From a virus, in IMG/VR virus record IMGVR_UViG_3300042923_001758, positions 1-52,623 of that record: a stretch of 52,623 nucleotides of DNA. The stretch is one strand, 5' to 3'. Shown here one piece after another: positions 21,602 to 30,611 of the stretch (position 1 is the first letter of the stretch; each line of letters starts with the position of its first letter). The notes beneath the pieces are model-generated. The model saw nothing but the letters and a program-made list of their open reading frames with translations. It was not told where the DNA came from and made no database searches. Made by a program: the position numbers and the translations under genes.

Positions 21602-21875
21602 GATATTTGCCTCCCTCTAGTGTGATAACCTTTTCTTTAAGCTCTAAAATTTCTACTTTTAACATTTTGTTTTCCTCTACAAGCTCTCTTATTTCATCCT
21701 TAAGGCTACAAACCTCATTCTTGTAAAGAGTAACTAGCTCTTTTAATCTGCCATCTACGTACTCCTCTCGCTTTATAGCATAATCTTTGCTGGCGTTAGC
21801 TTTAGCAATAAAATACGTTATGACGCTTGTACCAATTGAGCCTATAAGTCCTATCAAAGCGGTACTGTTTTCCAC
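21588..21875 (-). CDS. XhlA-like membrane protein of the lysis cassette
   Basis: A GTG start at 21875 (AAGGGGGTTTGGAAT upstream) gives 95 residues: one N-terminal membrane segment (ALIGLIGSIGTSVITYFIA) followed by a long coiled coil with heptads (ELVTLYKNEVCSLKDEIREL, MLKVEILELKEKV). This layout resembles hemolysin XhlA-type accessory lysis proteins, though with the membrane segment at the N-terminus. It probably assists or antagonises the holin. It is the first recognised gene of the lysis operon. Confidence 0.65.
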   Translation of the reverse strand: MENSTALIGLIGSIGTSVITYFIAKANASKDYAIKREEYVDGRLKELVTLYKNEVCSLKDEIRELVEENKMLKVEILELKEKVITLEGGKYHGEI

Positions 21876-21908
21876 ATTCCAAACCCCCTTAATCGTTGTA
21901 TATAACGA

Positions 21909-22022
21909 CTACTCGGATTTAGCCTTCGACTCTCTGACCGTTATTTTGGAACCTCCTAACACATGATATAGGATGCATAAATGGTCATTTGAGTTAAATA
22001 AAGAGCTAAAATAAGCAGCCAT
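21909..22022 (-). CDS. Possible small protein (37 residues)
   Basis: An ATG at 22022 behind AGAGGAGCTA opens a 37-codon frame (MAAYFSSLFNSNDHLCILYH at its start) ending at a TAG at 21909. The ribosome site is strong but only about 3 bases from the ATG. It lies between the late element at 22031-22060 and the lysis genes, in a 265-base gap otherwise without genes. I do not recognise it. It could be a genuine leader gene or chance. Confidence 0.3.
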   Translation of the reverse strand: MAAYFSSLFNSNDHLCILYHVLGGSKITVRESKAKSE

Positions 22023-22030
22023 TAGCTCCT

Positions 22031-22060
22031 CTATAAACTAGGTACAAATCAGAGTATAAA
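22031..22060 (-). promoter_or_regulatory. Putative late element, lysis copy
   Basis: The plus strand reads CTAT, 8 bases, TACAA, 4 bases, GAGTATAAA. The same three blocks with identical spacing occur at 33694-33723. Both follow a terminator and precede a module (lysis and capsid), as expected for a promoter or activator site on the minus strand. Confidence 0.45.
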
Positions 22061-22101
22061 TACTACCTTTTTAATACCTATTTGATAACTTTTAAATAAA
22101 A

Positions 22102-22133
22102 ATAAAAAAGAGAGCCTCTAAAAGCACTCTCTT
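22102..22133 (-). terminator. Terminator after the tail module
   Basis: On the minus strand AAGAGAG pairs with CTCTCTT and is followed by TTTTATTTTT. It separates the tail operon from the lysis genes. Confidence 0.75.
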
Positions 22134-22140
22134 AATATTT

Positions 22141-22521
22141 TTAAGGCATATCCCACGGAACCGAGTCGAGACTTTCGAGCGTCTTTGCTCCGATAATCTG
22201 TGCTCGCATAGTATTAAAATTTCTCTTAATATCTGCCTCTTTTCTCTCGGGCTCTAACTCCCCAAGGTTCGCGTAAACATGCTCAATTTTAGAGTTTCTG
22301 CCTCGGAGCAGGGACTTAATACGATAACCCTTAAGCGAATTTAAAACCTCTTCCTCTGTATATTTATCTTTAAGCTGCTCGGTCGCAATATACCTAATCT
22401 TAACCCCTGATAAGGAACCTCCCGCCCAAGTTAAGTCTGTATTATTATTGACGCTTATATCTCCCATAAGCTCGATATGCTTATAGGGTGTAAAGTCGGC
22501 GTTTAAAAGTACGATATACAC
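22141..22521 (-). CDS. Hypothetical tail-module protein
   Basis: 126 residues starting at a GTG behind AAGGAGGGATAAGA, 12 bases downstream of the tail spike gene and sharing its operon. It is mainly beta-rich at the N-terminus (YIVLLNADFTPYKHIELM) and helical at the C-terminus (EADIKRNFNTMRAQIIGAKT). I do not recognise the family. Its position as the last gene of the tail module suggests a baseplate accessory protein or a chaperone for the receptor-binding protein. Confidence 0.6.
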   Translation of the reverse strand: MYIVLLNADFTPYKHIELMGDISVNNNTDLTWAGGSLSGVKIRYIATEQLKDKYTEEEVLNSLKGYRIKSLLRGRNSKIEHVYANLGELEPERKEADIKRNFNTMRAQIIGAKTLESLDSVPWDMP

Positions 22522-22533
22522 TCTTATCCCTCC

Positions 22534-25500
22534 TTATTTTTCGTAGGTGATTTCTAGCCTTGCCGTACTGTAGCAACGTGAATAATCGCTGTCGCTGCGT
22601 GAGGACGTATACAGCATAATACCTTTAGCCCATCCGCTATCGAACTGTGGTAAGCTGTTCGTTAAATCTACCCATGCGCCCGCTCCCCTTAAGAGTCCAA
22701 TAGTAGCGTGTCCTCTTGTGGTGTCGATTGTAGGCGTTCCGCTCGGCTGCCATCCGTGAGGGTGCGGTCTTACATAATGTGTAACTGCTGAGCTTGTTCC
22801 ATGAGAAGAGTTAACCCTCTGAATATACGCTCTTACCTTCTTAATCTTTGCTCCCTGAGCTTTAAGATTTGCGAAGTAGTCCCCAAAGAACCAATATCCC
22901 GCACGTAGTCCACTCGTTCCCCATTCAGACTGGAATACGTCCAAGTCAGTCGTCCACCATTTATTAGAGTCTATTTGCCACGATTTACTTGAGGCAGAGG
23001 TTATCGTTTCGACGTACTCTTTAACGACGGGAGCTACGGTTCCATTACCGAATATAATTCCTGCTTTTCCTGCGGGAATTGTTCCCGAATAAACGACTTG
23101 ACCTCCGAAGTTGGTAAAAGTATTTGATACCGTGCCATTAGGAATAGTGCTAAATATGGAGATAATAGAGGATGAATAGGCATAGATGCCGTAATCCATG
23201 CTTGAACCGTTCCCCCTACAGTTAAAAGCGTCTACTTGACTACCGTAAGCGCTGATAATGCCCGCAATATCCGCGTTATTTGTCTCGCAATAATCTACTT
23301 TACCCGTAGAACGTGAGAAGTAAATTCCATAAGGTATCGCATTCGGTGAAGGAGTAAGACAAACTAGAGTAGTATCAACCGCATAGACATATTTAGAGTT
23401 AATAACAAAGAGCGGCGATTCACTATTCATTGAGTTTTCAACCCTCAAATGATAGAGTGAAATATCAACGTTGCAACTCTGCAATTTCATATACCCATTG
23501 ATTACGCTCCTATAATCGTAATAGCTCCCGTTCTCTATCTCGGGAGTATCTGTTACATAATAGGCCTTTCCAATCTCGCTAGGTCTTGAGTCAAAAAAGG
23601 TATAGGTATTTGTCGAGCTGCCATTCACTAGATACGCCCTCTTTTTGTAGTAGGTACGACCGCCTGTGAAATAATTAATTGACTTGATACCGTATACGTC
23701 AACGTCAGCGCCTAAGTCTACACAAGCCCACTTATCCCCGCTACCCAAGTCGAACATGTTCGTGGCTAACTTATCGCCGTTATTAATTCGAGCAACATCG
23801 AGCGTCCCTGTTCCTGTCGTGGCGTTCGTTGTTCTTGCCTTGTTAAGCGCAATATTATTACCCGCCCTATCGTAAGCCTCGACCTCGACGATATGATAAC
23901 CTGCATTCACATTATTACCACCCTCGCAACGGAAATAAAGATATCTGCCCTTTGGAGGAGTCTCTCCAATAATCTTAATATTACCGCTGCCATTGAATCC
24001 GCTGACTAAAACCGAGCCTGTATAAACCCCGCGAGCTACGAAAATCTCGACCGTATGCTCTATATATTTAGGGAGCCTGTTAATGGCCTCCTGTATAGTA
24101 CGCAGCGGAGCTGTAGCCGTTCCATCATTAGAGTCATCTCCTAGCATAGATACATATATTTTAATTTTTTGGTCTGTAGTGTCAAAGTTAGGCATATAAG
24201 GATTAGTTACCCCGACAAGATTTGCAGGAGGTAATCCATATTTTTTACCATAAACCGTGTCCGCTTTAACCTCGGAGTATTCGGTACTATCGGCTGATAG
24301 AGTAATCACCGCTTGACCGTCGGAGTCTCTTATCTCTAGCTTACCGTGTCTTTGCTCTCCGCTTATAGTTGATACCTTCCCAAGTATAAGATTTCCCCCG
24401 TAAACTCTGTCCGCTATCATTGTTCCGCCCGTGATAGCGTCAGCGAAGATTTCACCGTCCTTGATAAAAGTATTTGATTTCCATTTTCCGAGCTGCTCGT
24501 CCCATTTAGCGACTGCAAATTTACCGCCTTTAATAATAACTGCGCTCCTAGGATTTCCCACACTAGGCTTATCATATACGTAAAGACCGTCGGTCTCTGT
24601 GAGGTATACGTAGCCTTGAGATCCGTTCATATCTACGTTGTTGATGTCCTTAACCTGCTCATACCATCCCGAACCGTAAGCGTCGCGTCTGCTATCCGTA
24701 TAGTCCGTTACATACTCCCCGAGCTCTAATTTAACGCCTGTCGTCGTAAATTCCCCCGTACAATTATCAAGCCCGATAACTACGATAAGTCGCGTTACTA
24801 TTGCAGCGTCGGGATGGGTAATGCGCATAGTATGACTTACCCTCTGCCATAATGAGGAACCCGAAAATCCTACGCCTGTATCAAATACGGTATAGGTTTG
24901 ACCCTGTGCGTCTACGTAATCCCACTCTACATAGAGGCGTAACTTTTCCCATGAGTTAGTATTCTCTATTACATTGTCGTATTTAATGAATGCTGATAGT
25001 GTGACATATTGGTCTTTAAATTGGTTAGGACTCTCTATATTCTGATAGATTTTATACTGACTGCTTTCGCCTGTACTGGACATTTTAAAAGCTCTGTCAA
25101 ACCCTGCGAGGTTTGTTACTGGTACTACGGAGTTATTACCTCCTATAATGTTCCAATATCTTGAGCTCTCTTTAAACTGCGTATTTAGTGCATAGTTTCT
25201 GCCTCCGATAATCCCAAGCTCTACGACTGCCTCTTGAGGAGGTAATCTGTCGATTTTATCATTAAGCGTCTCTATATCTTTTGATAAATCAGTCTGTATG
25301 ATTGACGGTTTAAAGTTGCCGAGAGTCAGCGTCATTTTCTGCGGGTCTGATAAAGACTTCTGTAACTCTATAACCCTTGCATAAAGTGATAATGCGGGAT
25401 TAAAAGTCTTATCTTTAATCGCTACTGTATCGCCTATAACTACCTTTTCATGAGATATCTTTGTAAGAGCTCCAAAGTCGATCGCCTCTACCTCATAAGT

Positions 25501-26397
25501 AACTCTTGGTGATTTATAGAGATTAAGGTAATTTTGAGCTTGAGCTTTAAGAGCGTTTGGCTCGTCGATATCATCAAAAATTACAGTTAAGACGCGGTGC
25601 CTTTTGGTTTCGTCTGCGTTTGTTCTCCCCCAATTACTTCGAGCTGTCTCGTCACCCACAAAAAGTACGTTATTATTAACGCTTGCTATCGTTAATCGAG
25701 ATTTAGGTTTACTCGTATCTGTAGTTTCTTCAGCTTTACCCAAAGGTAGAATGGCGGTCTTTAAATTATCAGTGTTAACTGTGCGCTTTATGCTACGCAA
25801 GTCCTTTGTATATTCTAATCTCTTGCCCAAACTGCACCCTCTTTTAGTGAACTTAATCTCGCGTTTTGTGATAGCATTTCCTATCACCGTGATATTAAAT
25901 TTAAGGTCGCATTTTACAAGAGTCACTATCTGATTAATGGCCTCAAGAACTGTCTTAAATTGGATATCCTCAAGGATTATAAGGTCGTTTAAATCGGTAT
26001 CGACTGTGCCTGTCCATCTAGTACCACTTAAAATTGTATCAATCCAAGTTTGAGCAGACTTTTTCTCTCCCCCTGCTCCCGTCTCTACGATATCGTCGAT
26101 AAGCTCCGTAAATGAGTGCTCGCAGTATACGTTTTTTACATGCCTGTCTGCGTGAGCCTCCTCAATATCTTTAATTACGAATAATTGCCACTCTCCTAGA
26201 ACGTCCTTAAACATGACATAGTTTTCCTCTGTTATATGGGTACTGTCCGCGTGATCTGCGGGTACCTCAAACTCAAAGATATAAGCTCCATTTAACTTCT
26301 CTACGTAGTTGTCATTATAAAAAGGACAAGCGCTAGGAGAGGCATTATCTAGTATAGTAAGTAATTTCTCACTTGATTTATCTAGTATATAAAGCAT
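22534..26397 (-). CDS. Tail-tip endopeptidase-like protein fused to a beta-helix tail spike
   Basis: The largest protein, 1287 residues. Residues 1-390 match the prophage tail-endopeptidase/minor structural family (LDNASPSACPFYNDNYVEKL, ENYVMFKDVLGEWQLFVIKD). Residues 400-570 look like a carbohydrate-binding beta-sandwich (SQYKIYQNIESPNQFKDQYV). From about 749 a right-handed beta-helix begins (IYVSMLGDDSNDGTATAPLR, TIQEAINRLP). It is interrupted at about 820-945 by a discoidin-like domain (GNNIALNKARTTNATTGTGT, KWACVDLGADVDVYGI) and then resumes. A GIIFGNGT stretch leads into a C-terminal sandwich. It probably binds and may degrade a surface glycan. The ATG follows AAGGAGGGGGCGTTTT. Confidence 0.82.
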   Translation of the reverse strand: MLYILDKSSEKLLTILDNASPSACPFYNDNYVEKLNGAYIFEFEVPADHADSTHITEENYVMFKDVLGEWQLFVIKDIEEAHADRHVKNVYCEHSFTELIDDIVETGAGGEKKSAQTWIDTILSGTRWTGTVDTDLNDLIILEDIQFKTVLEAINQIVTLVKCDLKFNITVIGNAITKREIKFTKRGCSLGKRLEYTKDLRSIKRTVNTDNLKTAILPLGKAEETTDTSKPKSRLTIASVNNNVLFVGDETARSNWGRTNADETKRHRVLTVIFDDIDEPNALKAQAQNYLNLYKSPRVTYEVEAIDFGALTKISHEKVVIGDTVAIKDKTFNPALSLYARVIELQKSLSDPQKMTLTLGNFKPSIIQTDLSKDIETLNDKIDRLPPQEAVVELGIIGGRNYALNTQFKESSRYWNIIGGNNSVVPVTNLAGFDRAFKMSSTGESSQYKIYQNIESPNQFKDQYVTLSAFIKYDNVIENTNSWEKLRLYVEWDYVDAQGQTYTVFDTGVGFSGSSLWQRVSHTMRITHPDAAIVTRLIVVIGLDNCTGEFTTTGVKLELGEYVTDYTDSRRDAYGSGWYEQVKDINNVDMNGSQGYVYLTETDGLYVYDKPSVGNPRSAVIIKGGKFAVAKWDEQLGKWKSNTFIKDGEIFADAITGGTMIADRVYGGNLILGKVSTISGEQRHGKLEIRDSDGQAVITLSADSTEYSEVKADTVYGKKYGLPPANLVGVTNPYMPNFDTTDQKIKIYVSMLGDDSNDGTATAPLRTIQEAINRLPKYIEHTVEIFVARGVYTGSVLVSGFNGSGNIKIIGETPPKGRYLYFRCEGGNNVNAGYHIVEVEAYDRAGNNIALNKARTTNATTGTGTLDVARINNGDKLATNMFDLGSGDKWACVDLGADVDVYGIKSINYFTGGRTYYKKRAYLVNGSSTNTYTFFDSRPSEIGKAYYVTDTPEIENGSYYDYRSVINGYMKLQSCNVDISLYHLRVENSMNSESPLFVINSKYVYAVDTTLVCLTPSPNAIPYGIYFSRSTGKVDYCETNNADIAGIISAYGSQVDAFNCRGNGSSMDYGIYAYSSSIISIFSTIPNGTVSNTFTNFGGQVVYSGTIPAGKAGIIFGNGTVAPVVKEYVETITSASSKSWQIDSNKWWTTDLDVFQSEWGTSGLRAGYWFFGDYFANLKAQGAKIKKVRAYIQRVNSSHGTSSAVTHYVRPHPHGWQPSGTPTIDTTRGHATIGLLRGAGAWVDLTNSLPQFDSGWAKGIMLYTSSRSDSDYSRCYSTARLEITYEK

Positions 26398-26420
26398 AAA
26401 ACGCCCCCTCCTTGAACTTG

Positions 26421-27173
26421 TTAGATATAAGCCTCTCTGAACGTAAACTCTAGGCTTGAAATAGCACTAGCAGGAACGACCGAAAAGCTGTTACTTTTAT
26501 ACTTTGTAAGATAGAGCCACTCACTAGAAAGGTCGATCTTATCCATAGATAGCGCTCCGTCAATCTTAACCTTTTTCCCCTCATTATCTATCTCTATAAC
26601 TGTACCCGCAGGGAACGACCCTACTAACTTGATACTATCGCCTGTTACTACGTCGTCAATCCTCGGATCTGTAACTCCTTCCGCAAGTGTAAACTTTACC
26701 AGCGGGTAAAATGGAGCTGTTCCGCTGTATCCTACCGTAAAGGATGGATCTGAGAAATTATTTTTATAGAGCGCTGCCGAATATGAGTGCGGGGCTGCGA
26801 GCATAAAATCGATCACGCCCTCCCCTACACTTATAAGGTCACTAATCGGTACCTCATTACTAATTATTGCGTAAAAAAGTTTTGACGGATTATCGTCAAG
26901 TATGAGTTCTCCTGCTCCGAACCCTTTTAAATCTGTTCCGCGCAGCCACTCCGCGAGCTCCTCTGCAAGAACCATAGGCGAGCGGTTATCTATTTTCACG
27001 ATAGCAACCTCAAGGGAGATAAATCTCTCCCCGAGCGTTGTACCGCTATAAATTACCCCTGCTCTTTGAGGTACATTAGTAGTCATTAAGTTTATTTTTG
27101 GTAGTGCTGAAAAATTGACGCTCTTAACCTTAATAAAGGATGGGAGCGCTGCTCCTCTATAACTAATCGCCAT
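26421..27173 (-). CDS. Distal tail protein (Dit)
   Basis: 250 residues of the siphovirus Dit family, which forms the hexameric ring joining the tail tube to the tip and spike. The N-terminal domain is typical: VPQRAGVIYSGTTLGERFIS, then LAEELAEWLRG and LILDDNPSKLFYAIISNEV. The C-terminal galectin-like part contains SVVPASAISSLEFTFREAY. Its order, tape measure then Dit then endopeptidase spike, is the standard siphovirus arrangement. The ATG follows AAAGGAGGGGCTTAAGAT. Confidence 0.85.
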   Translation of the reverse strand: MAISYRGAALPSFIKVKSVNFSALPKINLMTTNVPQRAGVIYSGTTLGERFISLEVAIVKIDNRSPMVLAEELAEWLRGTDLKGFGAGELILDDNPSKLFYAIISNEVPISDLISVGEGVIDFMLAAPHSYSAALYKNNFSDPSFTVGYSGTAPFYPLVKFTLAEGVTDPRIDDVVTGDSIKLVGSFPAGTVIEIDNEGKKVKIDGALSMDKIDLSSEWLYLTKYKSNSFSVVPASAISSLEFTFREAYI

Positions 27174-27176
27174 ATC

Positions 27177-29069
27177 TTAAGCCCCTCCTTTTGCTCTGCG
27201 TTCTCTTTGCTGTAATCTATATAATTTCTCGGCTACCTTATTAACGTCTGCCTCCTCACGGACTACAAGACTATCAACATGTACTGTCAAGTTACCGCCT
27301 CCCTCACGCGGCATATAGCGCGCCACAGCCTCCGCGAAAGGTGCCATCTTACGACGGTTTTGTAATGGTACGATACCCTCAGCTCCTGCCTCTCCCGCGC
27401 CTATAAGAGTTGAATTATCCAAAATACCCCCGCTCGCATTCCATTGTACGTTAACTTTTGGAAGCCCTTTACTCGCCCACTCTGTAGGATTAAGCGAACC
27501 CGAGTAACTAAATCTAGGAAGTCTTACGCTAGTAAACATACTAGAAAAAGCACTCCTAATTTTGCTCGTGATACCACTTACTGTATCCCATATACCGCGT
27601 ACCTTTGAGATAATACCGTTAATAACGCCTGACACTATCGAGCTGATCCCGTTCCATACACTTGAAAAGGTACTCTTAATGCCGTTAAGAACCTCCCCTG
27701 TCTTGCTCCTAATGTTCGTTATAGCACTCACCATACCATTAATAACGGGCTTGATTACACTGTTATAAATCCAATTCCAAGCTGCTTGAAAAACGGCCTT
27801 TACGGCGTTGATTATCGTAGTTACTACCGAGAGATAAAGCTTGATATATGCTATAATAAGATTAATTACGGGCTTAATAGCGTTGTTATAAACCCAATCC
27901 CATGCGGACTTACAAGCCTTTGCTATCTTGTCCCACACCTTAAGCATGAACACTTTAACCTCGTCCCAATTTTTAATTAAGAGATAACCAATAGCGATTA
28001 ACGCCCCGATTGCAAGGATAATAAGCGTGATTGGAGAAGTAAGGAATGCCATAACTGTTCCGAAAGTTGCTGACGCTGTAGTCGCTATAGTTGTCCATGA
28101 TGTGAATAGCTTTTCTGAAATAGCAGCCCATTTCATTTGTACGGCGAAAATACCTATAGCGATACTAAGAGTTCCAAGCATTATCCCGATAGCAGTAATC
28201 ACGTCTTTGTGTTCATTAAAAAATTGGCTTGAGTGCTTAACAAGTTTTACAACGTCCCCAAAGCCTCTCGCGAGTCCCTCGAGTGCAGGGATACCTTTTT
28301 CCTTAAAAGTATCTAAAAGATCTTTTGCGATTGGCAAAAGAACCTTGCCAATATTCTCCTGTATCTCCTCAACGCGAGCCTTCACAGCTTTGAGAGTATT
28401 CGCGTAACCATCTGCGGAACGTTCAGCATCTCCCTGTGCATTGGCAGTCTGCTTTACCATAACCTTATACCTAACTTGCGCCTTTGTTGCCTCGTCAAGC
28501 TCGTTCCATTTCTTTTTAATCCCCATTTCGTGCATAGCCTCGGCAAGTGTCGCCTCATTAATAGCAATACCGAGCTTTTTAGCTGCGTCGTGTTCACCGA
28601 GAAGTGCCGACTGCATAGCAGCTATGGCCTCGTCATCCTGCAAGTTATTAAAACTCGCAAGGTCATAGCCGAGCGTTACTACCGATTGAGATAGCGCGCC
28701 CGCTCCTTTCTCTGACATACCAAAGCCGATTAAAAGGTCGCCCATGTTAGATACTGCGCCTTTAATTTCGTTCTTGTTACGCCCGATTGCTTTCCCCAGT
28801 CCTTTCGCCCACTCGTCAATCTGTTTTCCTGTGGACTTAAATACAATGTTGAATTTATTCTCCATTTCCTCAACGCCGCTCGCCATTGTTAGGCAGCTTA
28901 CGCCGAAGTCTTTAATTTTATCTAGCGCGAAAGCTCCCGCCACGATCCCGCCGATTTTCTTTAATGAGGAAGTTAGTCCCTCCGTTGAGCCCTTTACTTG
29001 TGACATTCCTTTTTTGAGGCCGCCAGTATCTAGATCGACTTTAACCGCCACCTCTGACAAATACGCCAT
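27177..29069 (-). CDS. Tail tape measure protein
   Basis: At 630 residues this is a short tape measure protein; by the usual rule of about 1.5 angstrom per residue it implies a tail of roughly 95 nm. The N-terminus has the family pattern (VDLDTGGLKKGMSQVKGSTE), then helical repeats, then hydrophobic segments around 290-360 (TAIGIMLGTLSIAIGIFAVQ, ITLIILAIGALIAIGYLLI) that may enter the host membrane. Repeated AWxWxYNxxIKPVIN motifs follow, and the C-terminal AGEAGAEGIVPLQNRRKMAP is common in tape measure proteins. It lies between the tail chaperones and Dit. Confidence 0.92.
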   Translation of the reverse strand: MAYLSEVAVKVDLDTGGLKKGMSQVKGSTEGLTSSLKKIGGIVAGAFALDKIKDFGVSCLTMASGVEEMENKFNIVFKSTGKQIDEWAKGLGKAIGRNKNEIKGAVSNMGDLLIGFGMSEKGAGALSQSVVTLGYDLASFNNLQDDEAIAAMQSALLGEHDAAKKLGIAINEATLAEAMHEMGIKKKWNELDEATKAQVRYKVMVKQTANAQGDAERSADGYANTLKAVKARVEEIQENIGKVLLPIAKDLLDTFKEKGIPALEGLARGFGDVVKLVKHSSQFFNEHKDVITAIGIMLGTLSIAIGIFAVQMKWAAISEKLFTSWTTIATTASATFGTVMAFLTSPITLIILAIGALIAIGYLLIKNWDEVKVFMLKVWDKIAKACKSAWDWVYNNAIKPVINLIIAYIKLYLSVVTTIINAVKAVFQAAWNWIYNSVIKPVINGMVSAITNIRSKTGEVLNGIKSTFSSVWNGISSIVSGVINGIISKVRGIWDTVSGITSKIRSAFSSMFTSVRLPRFSYSGSLNPTEWASKGLPKVNVQWNASGGILDNSTLIGAGEAGAEGIVPLQNRRKMAPFAEAVARYMPREGGGNLTVHVDSLVVREEADVNKVAEKLYRLQQRERRAKGGA

Positions 29070-29114
29070 TTTTAGCCCCCCCTTTATAGTAAAAAAGCCG
29101 ATAGGTTTAGCTTC

Positions 29115-29473
29115 CTATCGGTCTGTAAGTTTAAATATGTCTTTTAATCTATCTTGTTCTGCCTCATGCTGTTCAATAGTCATTTTGGTTGCCTCTTTAG
29201 CGTTGCCTTGACTATCTAAGGCGTACTTGCTTGTGTAGAGCTTGTCGGGCTTTATAGGACGTTTATAGTTGCCCGAGCTATTCATTATTAGGGAAGTAAA
29301 CCACGAAGTCCGTACCATTTCTAAATCAAGTAAATCGTCCTGTACCTCAAGAGTCGCCTCTATCATATCCGCGAACTCATGTAAGGTTAGGTTGAATAAA
29401 ACGTCGGGAGTGAGCTTTAATAAACCGTACCCGTATTTTTTTATCTCGCTCCAACCTAAAGTGACTACTTTTT
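29115..29473 (-). CDS. Tail assembly chaperone, frameshifted C-terminal part (gpT-like)
   Basis: This frame is open back to the slippery site at 29471-29477 and has no start with a ribosome site at its beginning. After a -1 shift from gpG it continues KKVVTLGWSEIKKYGYGLLK, then LTLHEFADMIEATLEVQDDL and ends DIFKLTDR. The segment before the first ATG (29366) has clear protein-like composition, which supports translation through frameshifting. gpG and the longer gpGT bind the tape measure protein during tail assembly. An independent start at the ATG at 29366 is less likely. Confidence 0.75.
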
Positions 29474-29749
29474 TCCCTTATCTCCGAACGCTTTAGCGAT
29501 TGCATCCGTTACCTCTTGTAAATTATCCATATCTACCATATCGCCGATCATTTCGAGAGTAAGATCCTTATCCTCATGAACTAACCCCGCCCATAAAATT
29601 GATCGTATGTCAGAAATTTTCGCATTGTCTTGTAGGCTCTGGACGTTAACTCCAATTTCCTCAAGTTTTACAAGAGAATTAAGGTTGAATTTTAATACTC
29701 TCTCTTTATCTAAGGTGATTTTGATTTCTCCTCTTTGTTTGTTAGCCAT
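29465..29749 (-). CDS. Tail assembly chaperone gpG
   Basis: 94 residues, helical and acidic (KFNLNSLVKLEEIGVNVQSL), the size and position of the short tail assembly chaperone between the major tail protein and the tape measure gene. It ends GDKGKK at a TAG directly after the heptamer GGGAAAA, where a fraction of ribosomes would shift by -1 to make the longer form. The ATG lies behind a purine-rich site (AAGGGGGAAGTCAAT). Confidence 0.8.
   Translation of the reverse strand: MANKQRGEIKITLDKERVLKFNLNSLVKLEEIGVNVQSLQDNAKISDIRSILWAGLVHEDKDLTLEMIGDMVDMDNLQEVTDAIAKAFGDKGKK
29471..29477 (-). promoter_or_regulatory. -1 ribosomal frameshift slippery site (GGGAAAA)
   Basis: Zero-frame codons read AAG GGA AAA AAG TAG, so G GGA AAA is a proper X XXY YYZ heptamer located two codons before the gpG stop. 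The -1 frame is then open for about 119 codons. Confidence 0.8.
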
Positions 29750-29785
29750 ATTGACTTCCCCCTTTAGTTTTTAGTAGTTTTATAA

Positions 29786-30217
29786 TTACGCCTCTATACC
29801 TTTAGCCCTATTTAAAGGAGACGCTCCCGCGACTGATAGCGAATATGTCACGCAGTTGTCCTGTGGCATTTCGATAGGGAAGTCTGTTATAAATCCCTCA
29901 CCGCTTAATGTGTAGCCGTTTGCGTCGTCTGTTGCTCCGACTCTTACCTCCACCTTTACTTTTTTGTTATCCTCGAATGCTGTTTCGATTGCCTCAATTC
30001 CTGCGTCTCCAAGAATTACAAAACCGTCAAAGTCGATAGACCATTCTTTAAGACTTGTTACGATTTCAACCCATCCGCCACTCTGTTTGTTAGTAACGTC
30101 TATAGTTGACGCTGATCTATTCATAGTTGCACCTGTCTGACCGCCTACTACCATATAAACTCCTGTTGTCGTTTCAACCTTTACAAGTACGTCTACTCCT
30201 GCAACTTTATTAGACAT
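29786..30217 (-). CDS. Major tail protein
   Basis: The ATG at 30217 is preferred (AAGGGGGAATTTGAAA, about 9 bases spacing) over a TTG two codons upstream, giving about 143 residues. The sequence has the beta-rich pattern of TP901-1/phi13-type tube proteins: VAGVDVLVKVETTTGVYMVV, ASTIDVTNKQSGGWVE, KEWSIDFDGFVI and GEGFITDFPIEMPQDNCVTY. It polymerises around the tape measure to form the tail tube. It is placed between the head-tail joining genes and the chaperones, as expected. Confidence 0.85.
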   Translation of the reverse strand: MSNKVAGVDVLVKVETTTGVYMVVGGQTGATMNRSASTIDVTNKQSGGWVEIVTSLKEWSIDFDGFVILGDAGIEAIETAFEDNKKVKVEVRVGATDDANGYTLSGEGFITDFPIEMPQDNCVTYSLSVAGASPLNRAKGIEA

Positions 30218-30242
30218 TTTCAAATTCCCCCTTATCGTGTGT

Positions 30243-30599
30243 TTAGCCTATGAGTAACCTTACATTTATTGAAAATAGAGAGCGGTTATTCTCGTCCGTC
30301 CCTACATATTGAGGTTCTGACTGCTGCGCCTCTGATAGAACGAGCTGCTTATCTCCTATCATGCTATTAGTGCGTCTATCAAGAAACGTGATTAGGTTTC
30401 CCGCTAATCTCTCCGCCTCTTGTGCTTGCAGAGCTCTTACGTAAATCTGTACATAAGCGGAGGATACCGTCCCTCTCGGCGCTGTACCTCCCGTTATCTC
30501 CGCGATTATGCAAGTATCGGGAGCGTCCGTAGGAAATTTCAGCGGGTAAACTCTCGCTGCTGTATTTGCTTTTAAGAACCTTACAAAATCCATTAACAC
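30243..30599 (-). CDS. Tail completion / minor capsid-like protein
   Basis: 118 residues from a GTG start behind AGGAGGGGAAAGTC; an ATG two codons later is possible. The pattern MDFVRFLKANTAARVYPLKF with VSSAYVQIYVRAL and a C-terminal RSLFSINVRLLIG fits small tail-terminator-type proteins found just before the major tail gene in Gram-positive siphoviruses. Such proteins cap the tube and join it to the head. The family is assigned mainly from position and size. Confidence 0.65.
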   Translation of the reverse strand: MLMDFVRFLKANTAARVYPLKFPTDAPDTCIIAEITGGTAPRGTVSSAYVQIYVRALQAQEAERLAGNLITFLDRRTNSMIGDKQLVLSEAQQSEPQYVGTDENNRSLFSINVRLLIG

Positions 30600-30611
30600 G
30601 ACTTTCCCCTC

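Noticed and set aside
23751-23762. CGAACATGTTCG as a LexA box
   Set aside because: The spacing between GAAC and GTTC is two bases instead of four, and it lies inside the tail spike coding sequence.
28027-28407. Plus-strand frame of 126 codons inside the tape measure gene
   Set aside because: Antisense shadow of a strongly supported gene.
29115-29366. Independent gene starting at the ATG at 29366
   Set aside because: No ribosome site precedes the ATG, and the frame is open and protein-like upstream to the slippery heptamer, so frameshift expression explains it better.
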